Source of the DNA: Polyangiaceae bacterium
Lineage (GTDB): Bacteria; Myxococcota_A; Polyangia; Polyangiales; Polyangiaceae
Direction: 5' to 3'
Assembly (NCBI GenBank): GCA_016715885.1
Contig: JADJXL010000018.1
Location: 1-64,000, forward strand
Length of the DNA: 64,000 bases
The number at the start of each line of letters is the position of its first letter. Within the stretch, counting starts at the first letter, position 1. The notes under the pieces were generated by a model. The model saw nothing but the letters and a program-made list of their open reading frames with translations. It was not told the DNA's origin and did no database searches. A program made the position numbers and the translations under genes. This document shows, piece by piece, positions 37,267-46,192 of the stretch.

Positions 37267-38650
37267 GGCGATGGCAGCCGCGCTCCCACCTGTCGGGCCC
37301 TGCTTCACCTTGAGCCGGGGCTTCTTCGGTGGCCGATGTGCCCGTGTTTGCCGGTGCCGGACGCGCCTGCGCCGATGCCGATGCCGTCGCGGTGGGCTCG
37401 GCGTTGGGTCGCACATCGACGGCCGTCGCCGCCGGCAAGGCCGAAGGCGTGGGGGGCTCCGCCGTCGTGGCCGTCGCGGTGGTCGGCAGGATCTGAGGGG
37501 CGGTCGCCGCGGGTGGGGGCGGAGGCGCCGGTGGAGGTGTAGATGCCGGTCGGGTCGTGCGCAGCATCATGAAGCCGGTCCCTGCGAGCGCGCAGAGCAA
37601 CAGTGCGGCGCCGAACAGCGCGCCGAGCGGCAGTTTGCCGCGCGTTGGCTGCGCGCCGGCCAGGACCGTCTTGGCGCTTCCAAGCTCGACCGACGAGTTT
37701 GCCGTTGCGACGACCTGATGCTGCTCGCCCCGCGCGGCGACCGATGCCAGCGCGTCGCGCACGGCCCTTTGCATTGCGCCCGCGCTGGGCCAGCGGTCAT
37801 TCGGATCGAACGCGAGCGCGCGGTCCACCACGTCCGCCACGTCCGCTGGCAGGCCCGGCAGCAGGCTGCGGATTGGCGGCGCGGGTGCGGTCATCGCCTT
37901 GAGCAGGAGCTGGTTGAGCGTTGGTGCATCGTGGACCATCCGGCCGGTCAGCAGCGCGAACATCGACGCGCCCACGGCCCAGAGGTCCGAGCGTGCATCG
38001 ACGCGGCTCCATTCGCCCAGTGCTTGCTCGGGCGGCATGAACGCCGGCGTGCCCATCATCATGCCGGTCTTGGTCAACTTCACCGCACCGGGCGTCTCGC
38101 GGACCCGCGCGAGCCCGAAATCGAGCACTTTCAGGGTGCCGTCTTTCGTTAGAAAGAGGTTATCGGGCTTGAGGTCTCGGTGCACGAGGCCCTTTGCGTG
38201 AGCGACCACGAGCACGTCGAGGAGTTGATCTGCGATGCGCAGCGTTTCGCCCAGGCCGAGCTGCCCGTTGGGTCGCGATTCAGCGAGCGCTGCGACGCTT
38301 TGGCCTTCGAGCAGCTCCATGACGAGGAACACCGAGCCGTCTTCGGCCACGTCGTCGTCGAGAATGCTGACGGCGCCGGGGTGGTCGACCTGGTTTGCCA
38401 TGTAGCCTTCGTGCAGGAAGCGCGCGCGAGCTTCGGTGTCCGTCGACAGCTCGAGGTGGAGCATTTTGATGGCGCCGCGTTTGCCGTTGCGGTGCTGGCC
38501 TGCGTAGACGGCGGCCATGCCGCCGACGCCGAGGAGCTGGTCGATGCGCCACTTGCCGCGCAGCACGAGCCCGACGCGGGCGTGTGCCTGGCGCGTGATC
38601 GGATCGTCGCTCGTCGCCTCGGGTGTTTGCGCGGCGAGGGTCGTATTCAC
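37166..38650 (-). CDS. Hanks-type Ser/Thr protein kinase with one membrane segment
   Basis: GTG at 38650 after GAGGG. The kinase domain spans about residues 35-295. It has a glycine loop (LLGVGGMAAVYAG), Lys in AIKMLHLEL, catalytic loop GLVHRDLKPDNLFLT, DFG in VLDFGLARV, and activation segment end GTPAFMPPEQ. A membrane helix follows near residue 395 (LGALFGAALLLCALAGTGFM), then an external Pro/Ala/Thr tail. Near 37320 the frame becomes implausible, while the next frame carries KKPRLKVKQGP, a usual kind of tail, and runs on into the downstream gene. This suggests a frameshift at the end. It probably phosphorylates cytoplasmic targets in response to envelope signals. Confidence 0.85.
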   Translation of the reverse strand: MNTTLAAQTPEATSDDPITRQAHARVGLVLRGKWRIDQLLGVGGMAAVYAGQHRNGKRGAIKMLHLELSTDTEARARFLHEGYMANQVDHPGAVSILDDDVAEDGSVFLVMELLEGQSVAALAESRPNGQLGLGETLRIADQLLDVLVVAHAKGLVHRDLKPDNLFLTKDGTLKVLDFGLARVRETPGAVKLTKTGMMMGTPAFMPPEQALGEWSRVDARSDLWAVGASMFALLTGRMVHDAPTLNQLLLKAMTAPAPPIRSLLPGLPADVADVVDRALAFDPNDRWPSAGAMQRAVRDALASVAARGEQHQVVATANSSVELGSAKTVLAGAQPTRGKLPLGALFGAALLLCALAGTGFMMLRTTRPASTPPPAPPPPPAATAPQILPTTATATTAEPPTPSALPAATAVDVRPNAEPTATASASAQARPAPANTGTSATEEAPAQGEAGPDRWERGCHRRGHPRGDAHRWCAGRKGARAAALSAGRRGHGQG

Positions 38651-39059
38651 CGGGATCCCTCGGCGCGGCGGGCTCCGCGTAGGCGCAGCGCCCCTGAACC
38701 GGGCCGCCCACGTTCCCATTGATATTGGACCCCGCTCACCGCAAGCAAAGCGTACACCTCGCCGCAACTGCGCCGCGATCTCCGAGGCGCAGCTACGCAT
38801 GATGCGGCGATTCGGTGGCGTGCGGCAAGTGCAAAACGCGCGGTGGGTGCACGACGTGGGCCCAGAGGCGCTCTCAGGTCGTCAGTTTCACGCCGCACAC
38901 CGCCGTGCTGTCGAACGTATCTGCCAGGAAAACGTGCCCGGCGCTGGGTACGAAGAAGCTACAGCAAGGGGGAGGCGACGTGGCATGCTACCCATGTTGA
39001 GCAGGTCTCCGACGCATGGAATGCTTGCTCTCCGGTGCGTGGCCTGTTGGCATCGATGT
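38651..39059. other. Intergenic region with a pectinacetylesterase scrap
   Basis: About 400 bases between the kinase start and the third toxin gene. The second half holds the esterase remnant and the conserved upstream segment of the toxin gene (similar to 28050-28130). The first half shows nothing recognisable. Confidence 0.4.
38874..38991 (-). pseudogene. C-terminal fragment of a second pectinacetylesterase gene
   Basis: The minus frame gives SFFVPSAGHVFLADTF and then DSTAV, matching SFFVNSTEHVFLADTF and YSTAV near the end of the esterase at 35.0-36.3 kb, including the active-site His. Only about 35 residues remain, ending at a premature stop. Confidence 0.8.
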
Positions 39060-40657
39060 ATGGGGCGGTGCATTCATTTCATTTTCCTGTTGCTATGCCT
39101 TGCGAGCGTGACGTCGCTATCGGGTTGCGCGATTGAAATCACGCCGTGGCGTCTGAAGTCCCAAAGCCAAGCAAAATATACCTACGTCTGTCGCCGGACA
39201 CCGGATATTCCCGATGGTGTTCAATATTGGGCGGTCGATACGGATACGGGCGAAACGGTGACGGATCGCGAGCCCGAGCGGTTGCTCGAATTCGCCCAGA
39301 TAGCGGACTGGATTTACGAATATCATCCCTATGCTCCGGCATCGACGGTCGACTTGGCTTTCCGTGCAATCACCTGTCGTTACTCGAAAATCTGGTGACG
39401 GTGCCCCGCAATCGCTGCCGAAAATCGAGATTGACGTGTCGACGCTATTCCGGCAAGCCGGCGGTAGCGTGAGGACTTCTGATGCGTAGCCCCGGTCTCG
39501 AAACCGGCTCCGCGTGAGACCGCGCCGAGACCGATCGTCATCGACCCCGAGACGGGCCTAACCCCGAGACCCTTCATGTCGCCGCTGCAGAAGACGATTC
39601 TGCGTGAATTGTCGATTCGGGCTTTCGAGGGCGCCGTCCGTGAAAAGCATTGCCCAAGGATGCCGATGGCAAACCCTACAAATGGTGGCGCGATCCTAAA
39701 ATCGTAGCGCAGCCGAACGTGCAAAAAGTGGGCGGCTTCGTTTCGGGCGTAGCGGTTGGAGCGCTACCTGGCGGTGCCATGGGCTCGGATGTGCTCATTG
39801 AAACGCGCATGTTGCCGCAAGGCACGCGTGACGCTCGCATTGGCAAAGCGCTGGGCGAAATCGTGGTGGGCGGCGGCCAATTCTTCGTGGGAATCGGTGG
39901 CGTAGCGGCCGGCACGGGGATGAGCGCCACCGGTGGAGGCGCTGCACCTGGCGCGCTGATTTGTTTGGGCAGCATTACGCTCGTGGCCAATGGTGGGGCC
40001 ACGTTTTGCCATGGCGCCGAGCAGCTCACGCTGGAATTGCTTTTCAAGCGCGACGACACGCAGGCGACCGTGATACCCATCGCGCCGCCGCCTCCGCCGA
40101 AACCGGTCGCGCCAAAACCGCCGCCTCCAAAGCCAAAACCGTTACCGATTGCCAAACCGGCGCCGAAGCCGACGCCGACCAAGACCACGACGACGACGCG
40201 GGTCAGGGGGGCGCGCGAGCCAACGACGACGACCACGACGAGCGCGTCAGGCACGAGGACGACGACGCGACCGCGGCAACCTTTGCCAAACCCGGTGAAG
40301 GCGCGAAAGCCGCACCAGCCGGACCCGGAAAAGTGGACGAAGAAGGGCGGTACGATTAAAGAGAATGCGGATGGAACAAGGACGTTCACGCGAAAAGATG
40401 GGGTGGCAGTCACCTACGACAAGCATGGGTATCCGGACTTTACGGCGTACAGGCACCCGCGGGTGAAGGACGTGCAGATTGAGTTTACGGGGAACTATCC
40501 GAAGGACTTCAAGCGTGCAAACGAGGCTGCAAAGCTGGCAGAAACCCCACTGGGATACACGTGGCACCATCATCAAGATGGTAAAACCATGCAATTAATC
40601 GAACAAACTGTCCACAGGGACTTCTACCACACCGGTGGTATGGCAAAAGCAAAATGA
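39060..40657 (+). pseudogene. Third lipoprotein toxin gene, decayed in the middle, WHH domain intact
   Basis: Starts MGRCIHFIFLLLCLASVTSL then SGC, the same signal and lipobox as the toxin at 28.1 kb, and follows it closely through YVCRRTPDIPDGVQYWAV. Between about 39355 and 39655 several small deletions and frame changes destroy the frame, although DNA similarity to 28430-28790 remains. From about 39660 the frame is clean again: central Gly-rich domain, a nearly identical Pro/Thr linker, and a different nuclease end, GYTWHHHQDGKTMQLIEQ then HTGG. The delivery part is thus broken while the toxin part is preserved. An internal start giving a cytoplasmic toxin fragment is possible. Confidence 0.85.
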
Positions 40658-41136
40658 AAGAGCGAACGATGCGAATGAAGGTCGACAACCCATTTGGTGC
40701 TACGTCCAAAGATGAGATTGAGCAATTCGAAAAACGTCGAGGCATCGCGTTGCCGCAAGAATACAAGCGATTTCTGCTCAAGTCCAACGGTGGCAGGCCG
40801 GTTCCGGATACATTCGACGTTCCAGGATGGGCACACGATGGAAGCGTCATACACCATTTTCACGGCATTCATTGGGGCGAGTACTACAAGCTGGACGAGG
40901 AGTGTGAAGCATATCAAGACCGTATTCCCGCAGATCTACTACCAATAGCAGCGGATGTATTTGGGAATGCAATCTGCCTCGGCTGGAAAGGAAAGCGCCG
41001 GGGCAAGATCTACTTTTGGGATCACGAAGACGAGCTCGATGAGAATGGCTTGTCCCGTCAGGACTACAGCAACGTGTTTCTGGTGGCGAACAGCTTGGAA
41101 GAGTTCTTGGGCAAGCTCAAAGAGCCCGAGGATTGA
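40654..41136 (+). CDS. SMI1/KNR4 (SUKH) immunity protein of the third cassette
   Basis: A 160-residue SUKH protein. DEIEQFEKRRGIALPQEYKR, then FLLKSNGGRPVPD is the family signature. LLPIAADVFGNAICLGW and GKIYFWDHEDE are the later strands. It ends NVFLVANSLEEFLGKLKEPE. Its ATG overlaps the toxin stop as ATGA. It differs clearly from the SUKH protein at 29.7 kb, in line with the divergent toxin ends. With the toxin decayed, it may persist as an orphan immunity gene protecting against neighbours that carry the intact toxin. Confidence 0.9.
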   Translation: MKERTMRMKVDNPFGATSKDEIEQFEKRRGIALPQEYKRFLLKSNGGRPVPDTFDVPGWAHDGSVIHHFHGIHWGEYYKLDEECEAYQDRIPADLLPIAADVFGNAICLGWKGKRRGKIYFWDHEDELDENGLSRQDYSNVFLVANSLEEFLGKLKEPED

Positions 41137-41867
41137 GCCATCCCCACGACCACTGCCAACAACCCTATGCAATCGTATCCCAATGCGCGACGACGACGTA
41201 CGCGACATCGAGACAGCGCTCGTTGGAGCACACCGAAGGCTCGGCGCACACAGCGCGATGGCTCGTTCGAGTAGACAGAAGGCTCTCGCGAGAAGAGCGG
41301 GCGGTCATCGGGATAAGCTGCGGCGGTCATCGCAATAAGAGGCGGCGGTCGGGAAGACCGCGACACGAGGTTCAGCGAGCACGAGGGGCCGTCGGATGGA
41401 CCGCGGGCAATGGTCGAGGTGACCGATGGTCACGGTTGGTACGAGCGCCGTTGGTGGTCGCGAGGTGCACGGGAGCTTGTCGCGCGAGCACCCGCGCTTG
41501 GCAGGCCCGGCAGCAGGCTACGGATCGGCGGCGCCCCGATCAAAAGTCGTTGCGTTACCGAAACTACGTGCCGTTCTGGGCGTAATTCTCTTTTAGACGC
41601 TAACCGCCGTTGGCATGCCGTGCACGCCCATCGCCTTGAAATGACAAGGTTTTCTTGTTTAGACGATGGCCTCCGTGCCCCTCGTCAGCGTGCTCGATCT
41701 GCCTCGACACGCGGGCACACGACTCGTCATACACGCCCCAGGCGCCTCGCGCTGCCAACTCCCAAGCGCGATCGAGATTCCTTTGACCACCAAAGAACAC
41801 ACGCTGATCGTTCGTGCTCCAAACGATCGCGCCAAGCACGACCCGCGGCAGTGGGCCAAGTTCTACG
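41137..41867. other. Long spacer after the third cassette
   Basis: It contains the flank repeat (41226-41302) and, near 41495-41545, a minus-strand scrap APPIRSLLPGLP identical in wording to part of the kinase at 37.9 kb. A plus frame at 41666-41884 reads partly protein-like (AIEIPLTTKEHTLIVRAPND) but has no ribosome site or known family and overlaps the next gene's end. I regard the stretch as mostly remnants. Confidence 0.4.
41226..41302. repeat. Cassette-flanking repeat, copy B
   Basis: Degenerate copy of 27954-28030. Here no toxin gene follows, suggesting that a further cassette once lay downstream or that the segment moved alone. Confidence 0.5.
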
Positions 41868-42044
41868 TCAACGTCGCCCTTTGAAGCCCATCATGCCTTG
41901 CACCACCGACTCGCTTTCCTCCGCGACGGCGCTCTCTTGCTCCGCACGATCGGCGCAGTCCTCGCACATCTTCTTGCGCTTGCCGCCCACGTTGACGGTC
42001 TTCAGCTCATCCACTTCGTTCTTGCATTCACGGCACGTCGGCAT
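41868..42044 (-). CDS. Small zinc-ribbon protein, 58 residues
   Basis: MPTCRECKNEVDELKTVNVG, then KKMCEDCADRAEQESAVAEE: two CxxC knuckles 24 residues apart make a one-zinc ribbon, followed by an acidic helix and a basic end. The ATG at 42044 follows GAGGAGG at good distance, which supports this short start over the longer open frame. Its role is unknown; similar short ribbons occur in myxobacteria. Confidence 0.75.
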   Translation of the reverse strand: MPTCRECKNEVDELKTVNVGGKRKKMCEDCADRAEQESAVAEESESVVQGMMGFKGRR

Positions 42045-42192
42045 GCCCAGGTCCTCCTCGAACAGGCCACAGTGTACATCGCGCCGAGCCGTTCGGGGAT
42101 GCGCAAAACTTGGCCCACCCTGGACGTTTGCAGGAACATGAAAGGTCTGGAGCATTCGCAAAGGAACGGCTCCAAGAGAAGCGGCTTTCATC

Positions 42193-42522
42193 ATGGAACG
42201 ACGCTCCGGACCTCGGACGGTCTGCGATTACGGCTTGACGGCTTTCGTGGATGGCTTCCGCCACGTGTGCCGAGCGGTCGATTTGTCCGTGGGGGGACTC
42301 GTGTTCGAGCGGTCGCGTAGCCTCTTGGGACGCGACCTGCCTCTGGTGACGGCGTTCGAGCTGAACGTGGGACGAGGTCGTCCGATACGATTGCGAGGCC
42401 GCCCCGTGTGGAGTCAAGATCGACTCACGGCAATACGGTTCGTCGCAATCAACGACGCGGATAGGCTCACGATCGCCGAGTACCTCGATCGCAAAATGGT
42501 CCTTGGCGATCCGGTACATTGA
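42193..42522 (+). CDS. PilZ-domain protein
   Basis: A 109-residue stand-alone PilZ domain. RSGPR at the N-terminus supplies the RxxxR motif, and AVDLSVGGLVFE the DxSxxG motif; together they bind cyclic di-GMP. ELNVGRGRPIRLRGRPVW and ITAIRF-like strands (LTAIRFVAIND) complete the barrel. It likely acts as a c-di-GMP-responsive switch in motility or surface behaviour. It is convergent with the folate gene. Confidence 0.85.
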   Translation: MERRSGPRTVCDYGLTAFVDGFRHVCRAVDLSVGGLVFERSRSLLGRDLPLVTAFELNVGRGRPIRLRGRPVWSQDRLTAIRFVAINDADRLTIAEYLDRKMVLGDPVH

Positions 42523-42529
42523 TTGGGTT

Positions 42530-43147
42530 TCAAGCACGATTGAATGTGCGCTCGTCCGTCACGACGGCATGCACGGGCACGTCGCCGTCGGTCAGCGGAA
42601 CTTCGGCGAGCAATTGAAAATCGAAAACGACGCCGATGGATAATGCCGGCGGGCAGAATCGCGGCAAGGTGCGATCGTAAAATCCGGCCCCATATCCAAT
42701 TCGATTTCCCGCTGCATCGAGGCCCAGGGCGGGAACGATGACCACGTCGAGCTCGGTGGCCTCCGGGTCTTCGTAGGCAGGTTCGGCAAACCCGAGGCCA
42801 CGTTCTTCCATGGCTTGGGGATTTGCAGGATACCGAAACGTCATCACGCGCGTTTCTGGATCGATCGACGGAAATGCGATGGAAACACCTCGCGCGGTGA
42901 GCGTTTCGACGAGCGGGCGCAGGTCCACTTCGTTGCGGTGTACGATGGGCCAGAAGAGAGCCACGCGCTTGGCAGCGACGAAGCGAGGGAAAGCTTCGAG
43001 CTTGGTGCGGATTCTTGCAGAACGCTCGGCGATCGCGCTCTCGGGGATCGTATTGCGGAGCGCACGAGCGCGTTTTCGCAGCTCGATCTTGGCTCGGTAC
43101 GCCAGAATTTTCACTGCCTCGGGGTCGAGATCGTCCAGCTCATCCAT
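42530..43147 (-). CDS. fau: 5-formyltetrahydrofolate cyclo-ligase
   Basis: A 205-residue protein. The N-terminal LRKRARALRNTIP helix and VALFWPIVHRNEVDLRPLVE (substrate and ATP region) are followed by the signature NRIGYGAGFYDRTLPRF, the G-Y-G-x-G-x-Y-D-R loop that holds ATP phosphates. The enzyme converts 5-formyl-THF to 5,10-methenyl-THF with ATP in one-carbon metabolism. Length is typical. It is divergent from the glycosyltransferase gene. Confidence 0.9.
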   Translation of the reverse strand: MDELDDLDPEAVKILAYRAKIELRKRARALRNTIPESAIAERSARIRTKLEAFPRFVAAKRVALFWPIVHRNEVDLRPLVETLTARGVSIAFPSIDPETRVMTFRYPANPQAMEERGLGFAEPAYEDPEATELDVVIVPALGLDAAGNRIGYGAGFYDRTLPRFCPPALSIGVVFDFQLLAEVPLTDGDVPVHAVVTDERTFNRA

Positions 43148-43248
43148 CGGCCCGAGGCTACACCGGCTGGCGCCTTCGCGCTACCTCGTGCGTTTTCGTC
43201 CGGGTCGACACCTACCTTTACGTCGCTCGGCGTGGTAGTACGTTCGGC

Positions 43249-44028
43249 GTGCGTCCTTGTGCGATCATCCCGGCTTATCGAGCAACACGTACCGTGGCGG
43301 ACGTCGTTCGCGAAACGCGAGCCCTTTGGCCCGTTCCGGACGCGGTCTTCGTCGTCGACGATGGTTCGCTGGATGAAACGGCCGACCTTGCGCGTGGCGC
43401 GGGGGCGATCGTGCTTTCGCATGCGAGAAACCGAGGCAAAGGAGCGGCTTTGCGCACGGGGATGGCGCATGCGGCGAAGCTTGGTTTCGACGTCGCCGTG
43501 ACGCTCGATGCAGACGCTCAGCATCCGCCTGCCGAGGCTGCGCGGCTGGCGTTCGTCGAGCCCGATCCGAATGCGCTGGTGCTGGGTATTCGGGACCTCG
43601 TGCGAGCGGGCGCGCCGCGGCCGAACCAAGTGTCCAATCGAATTTCCAATTTTTATTTGTCGCTCTTCACGGGGCGAATCCTGGCCGACACGCAATGCGG
43701 TTTGCGTCGTTATCCGATTGCGACGACGCTTGCGTTGGGCGGACGAGATGATGGTTATGCCTTCGAGGCGGAGATCATCATGCGGGCGATTGCAGCGGGA
43801 GTGCGTATCGTCGAAGAGCCCATCGACGTCATTTATCCCCCCGGACGTGAACGCGTGAGCCATTTCGACAGCGTACGCGATCCGGCTCGGATCATTCGGC
43901 GTGTCGTTTTGACCATGGTCGACGTGCGACTGAATCCCGTTCGAGTGCCTGCGCCGACGCGTGCCCATCATGATGGCCCCGACCGCATTTCACGCGATTC
44001 GTCGCGTGAAAGCATTGCGGGGCTTTGA
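43249..44028 (+). CDS. Family 2 glycosyltransferase
   Basis: A 259-residue GT-A fold enzyme: CAIIPAYRATRTVADVVRET, then FVVDDGSLDETADLARGAG, and the metal-binding VTLDADAQHPP. Later come NFYLSLFTGRILADTQCGLR, then YAFEAEIIMRA, typical of dolichol/undecaprenyl-phosphate sugar transferases of GT2. There are no membrane helices. The GTG at 43249 is chosen because the beta strand of the fold begins directly after it. It is followed 12 bases later by the C45-type gene, so an operon is likely. Confidence 0.85.
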   Translation: MRPCAIIPAYRATRTVADVVRETRALWPVPDAVFVVDDGSLDETADLARGAGAIVLSHARNRGKGAALRTGMAHAAKLGFDVAVTLDADAQHPPAEAARLAFVEPDPNALVLGIRDLVRAGAPRPNQVSNRISNFYLSLFTGRILADTQCGLRRYPIATTLALGGRDDGYAFEAEIIMRAIAAGVRIVEEPIDVIYPPGRERVSHFDSVRDPARIIRRVVLTMVDVRLNPVRVPAPTRAHHDGPDRISRDSSRESIAGL

Positions 44029-44040
44029 GCGAGGCATTGG

Positions 44041-45501
44041 GTGGCGGCGCCGGGACAAATTCATCAGCTCAGCATGGTTCGACGTACGCGGCGCCGTCGA
44101 ATCATCGCGGTGCTGGCCATTCTGATCATCCTTCCGATCGTCGCGCATATCGTCGTTTTGTTGTCGACGTCGATCGAGCCGCCGCAGATCGCTGCCGTCG
44201 CGGGCGATTCGACGACGAAAGGTGACGTGCGCGTCTTCGAGTCGTCTTATGCGCGAAAGCGTGGCGGCATTTTGGAAGTGCGTCTCGAGGGCAGCCCGGA
44301 AGAAATCGGTTATCGGCATGCGCGGCTGCTTTATCCGGAAATGGTGGCCAACGAAGGCATCTTGCAGGATCAATTTCGGCACTTCGTCCCGATACCGCCT
44401 TTGCGATGGCTGATCATGGATCTGTCGCGCGTGGAATTTCGGCACGTCGATCGAGGCATGCCCGAAATGCGTCGTCGTGAAATCGCCGCGGAGGCTCGAG
44501 GTTTCTCCCCGGATCCTTTCGACGGGATGCTTCCCACTTATCACCGATTCGTGTTCTTGCATTCGCTGTACGACATTGCGCTTTCATTCGAGCATTCGCC
44601 GCTGATTGGGTGCACGAGCTTTGCGCTTGGAGATGGCGCATTCGAGAATGGCCATGTCGTGCTTGCTCGGAACTTCGATTTCGAGGCGGGGAGCATTTTT
44701 GATATTGGCAAAGCCGTTTTTCTGGTGCACGAAGAAGGCGCCATTCCGTATGCATCGGTCGCTTGGCCGGGCCTCGTGGGCGCATTGACTGGAATGAACG
44801 CTGAAGGGGTCGCGCTCGTCGTGCATGGAGCTCGCGCGCGCACGCCAAGCTCCGAGGGAGAACCCGTCGTGCATACGACGCGGGACGTGCTTGCGCATGC
44901 GAAGACAACGGCGGAAGCCATTGAAATCGTGCGCAATCGTCCCGCTATGGTATCCCATCTGTTGATGCTTGCGGATGCGTCGGGAGATGTGGCGATTGTC
45001 GAGCGTGCTCCGGGTGAGCCGATTCACGTGCGTCGGGGTCGAGGCAAAGTGCCGCTGACGAATCACTTCGAGGGGCCGCTGGCGAGCGATCCAGCGAACC
45101 GGCGCGTGATCGCGACCACATCGACGAGACCTCGCAGAATGCGCCTCGATGAATTGCTCGAGAAGCTTTCGCCGGGGTCCAACGTCGAAGATGCCGTGGC
45201 GATCTTGCGCGATAAACGAGCGGTTGGAGGGGTCGACTTGAGCATGGGGCATCGTCGTGCGATCGACGCGCTCATTGCGACGCACGGGGTTGTCATGGAC
45301 GTGACGGCGCGTGTGTTATGGGTGAGCGAAGGGCCGCATTTGCTCGGACGATTCGTGCGATTTGATCTGGCCCGGTTGCTCGATGAAAAGTACGAACCGG
45401 CGGATGAGCCGCTCGTGACGTTGCCCGAGGATCCCCTTTATCGTTCGCCGCAATATGACGCGTGGAAGCAAGCTGGAGAGCCGCACCAAGGAGAAAACTG
45501 A
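44041..45501 (+). CDS. C45-type (penicillin acyltransferase-like) Ntn hydrolase
   Basis: A 486-residue membrane-anchored protein. A basic N-terminus and one hydrophobic helix (RRRRIIAVLAILIILPIVAH) are followed by an external domain. EVRLEGSPEEIGYRHARLLY is the family N-terminal motif, and the probable nucleophile Cys is in PLIGCTSFALGDG, which would become N-terminal after self-cleavage. NFDFEAGSIFDIGKAVFLV and WPGLVGALTGMNAEGVAL follow as in acyl-CoA:6-APA acyltransferase/acid-ceramidase-like proteins. It may transfer or remove acyl groups. The GTG at 44041 has a GAGCGAGG ribosome site; the ATG at 44074 is an alternative. The stop overlaps the next ATG (TGATG). Confidence 0.8.
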   Translation: MAAPGQIHQLSMVRRTRRRRIIAVLAILIILPIVAHIVVLLSTSIEPPQIAAVAGDSTTKGDVRVFESSYARKRGGILEVRLEGSPEEIGYRHARLLYPEMVANEGILQDQFRHFVPIPPLRWLIMDLSRVEFRHVDRGMPEMRRREIAAEARGFSPDPFDGMLPTYHRFVFLHSLYDIALSFEHSPLIGCTSFALGDGAFENGHVVLARNFDFEAGSIFDIGKAVFLVHEEGAIPYASVAWPGLVGALTGMNAEGVALVVHGARARTPSSEGEPVVHTTRDVLAHAKTTAEAIEIVRNRPAMVSHLLMLADASGDVAIVERAPGEPIHVRRGRGKVPLTNHFEGPLASDPANRRVIATTSTRPRRMRLDELLEKLSPGSNVEDAVAILRDKRAVGGVDLSMGHRRAIDALIATHGVVMDVTARVLWVSEGPHLLGRFVRFDLARLLDEKYEPADEPLVTLPEDPLYRSPQYDAWKQAGEPHQGEN

Positions 45502-46139
45502 TGCATCGACGTGACGTTTTGAAAGTGGCCGTTTGGGCGGGTGGGATTGCGTGTTTGCCGCGTGTGGCGTTGGCGGATGACGTGAGTGATGCCTTGGGCG
45601 AAATCAAAAAGGCTCGCGCAGGCTTGAAGACGCTCGTCGGTCCGTTCGTGCAAGAGCGAACGATTGGTTTATTGGCAACGACGGTCAAGAGCGACGGCGA
45701 GGTCACGATGGTTCTTCCTGACAGACTTCGTTGGGAGCTGAAGCCACCGGATGCGGTGACGTATTGGATTGGCCCCGAGGGATTTTCGTTTTCGACGCCG
45801 CAAGGGTCGACGAAGGTGGGCAAAGCTGCGGCGGGGCGATTCGGCGCGGTGCTCGGCGACCTGATGATTCTGCTCGGCGGGGACCTCGAAAAGCTCCGCG
45901 CTCGGTACGATTTCAAGGTACCCAGCCGCAAAGACGGCATTACGCTGCGCGCCTTTCCGAAAGCGGAAGACGTGAAGAAACACGTCAAGCGTATCGAAAT
46001 GCGTTCGGGGCCCGAGCTTTGGACGATACGCGAGATCACGATCGAGGAGCAAAGTGGGGATCTCAGCGTCATCCGTTTTGGAAAGATGGTGCGCGACGTT
46101 CGAGTGGATCCGTCGAAAATGGCTCCGCGGAAATCCTGA
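45501..46139 (+). CDS. LolA-like outer-membrane lipoprotein carrier protein
   Basis: A 212-residue exported protein. MHRRDVLKVAVWAGGIACLP has a twin-Arg-like RRDVLK signal. The mature part reads FVQERTIGLLATTVKSDGEV, then MVLPDRLRWELKPPDAVTYW, the LolA half-barrel pattern ('F.Q.+....l.....G.l....P.r.rWe...P'). SFSTPQGSTKVGK and ELWTIREITIEEQSGDLSVI continue it. It probably carries a lipid or acylated product between membranes. The ATG follows AAGGAG and overlaps the upstream stop, so it belongs to the glycosyltransferase/C45 operon and may serve the same lipid pathway. Confidence 0.8.
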   Translation: MHRRDVLKVAVWAGGIACLPRVALADDVSDALGEIKKARAGLKTLVGPFVQERTIGLLATTVKSDGEVTMVLPDRLRWELKPPDAVTYWIGPEGFSFSTPQGSTKVGKAAAGRFGAVLGDLMILLGGDLEKLRARYDFKVPSRKDGITLRAFPKAEDVKKHVKRIEMRSGPELWTIREITIEEQSGDLSVIRFGKMVRDVRVDPSKMAPRKS

Positions 46140-46192
46140 CGTCGATTGACGATGGTCTCGTTTCATTCCCAGGAAAAACCCGAGCGCACGTG

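Noticed and set aside
41410..42320. Plus-strand open frames opposite the zinc-ribbon gene
   Set aside because: No family features; the minus strand has a good ribosome site and a compact CxxC/CxxC protein.
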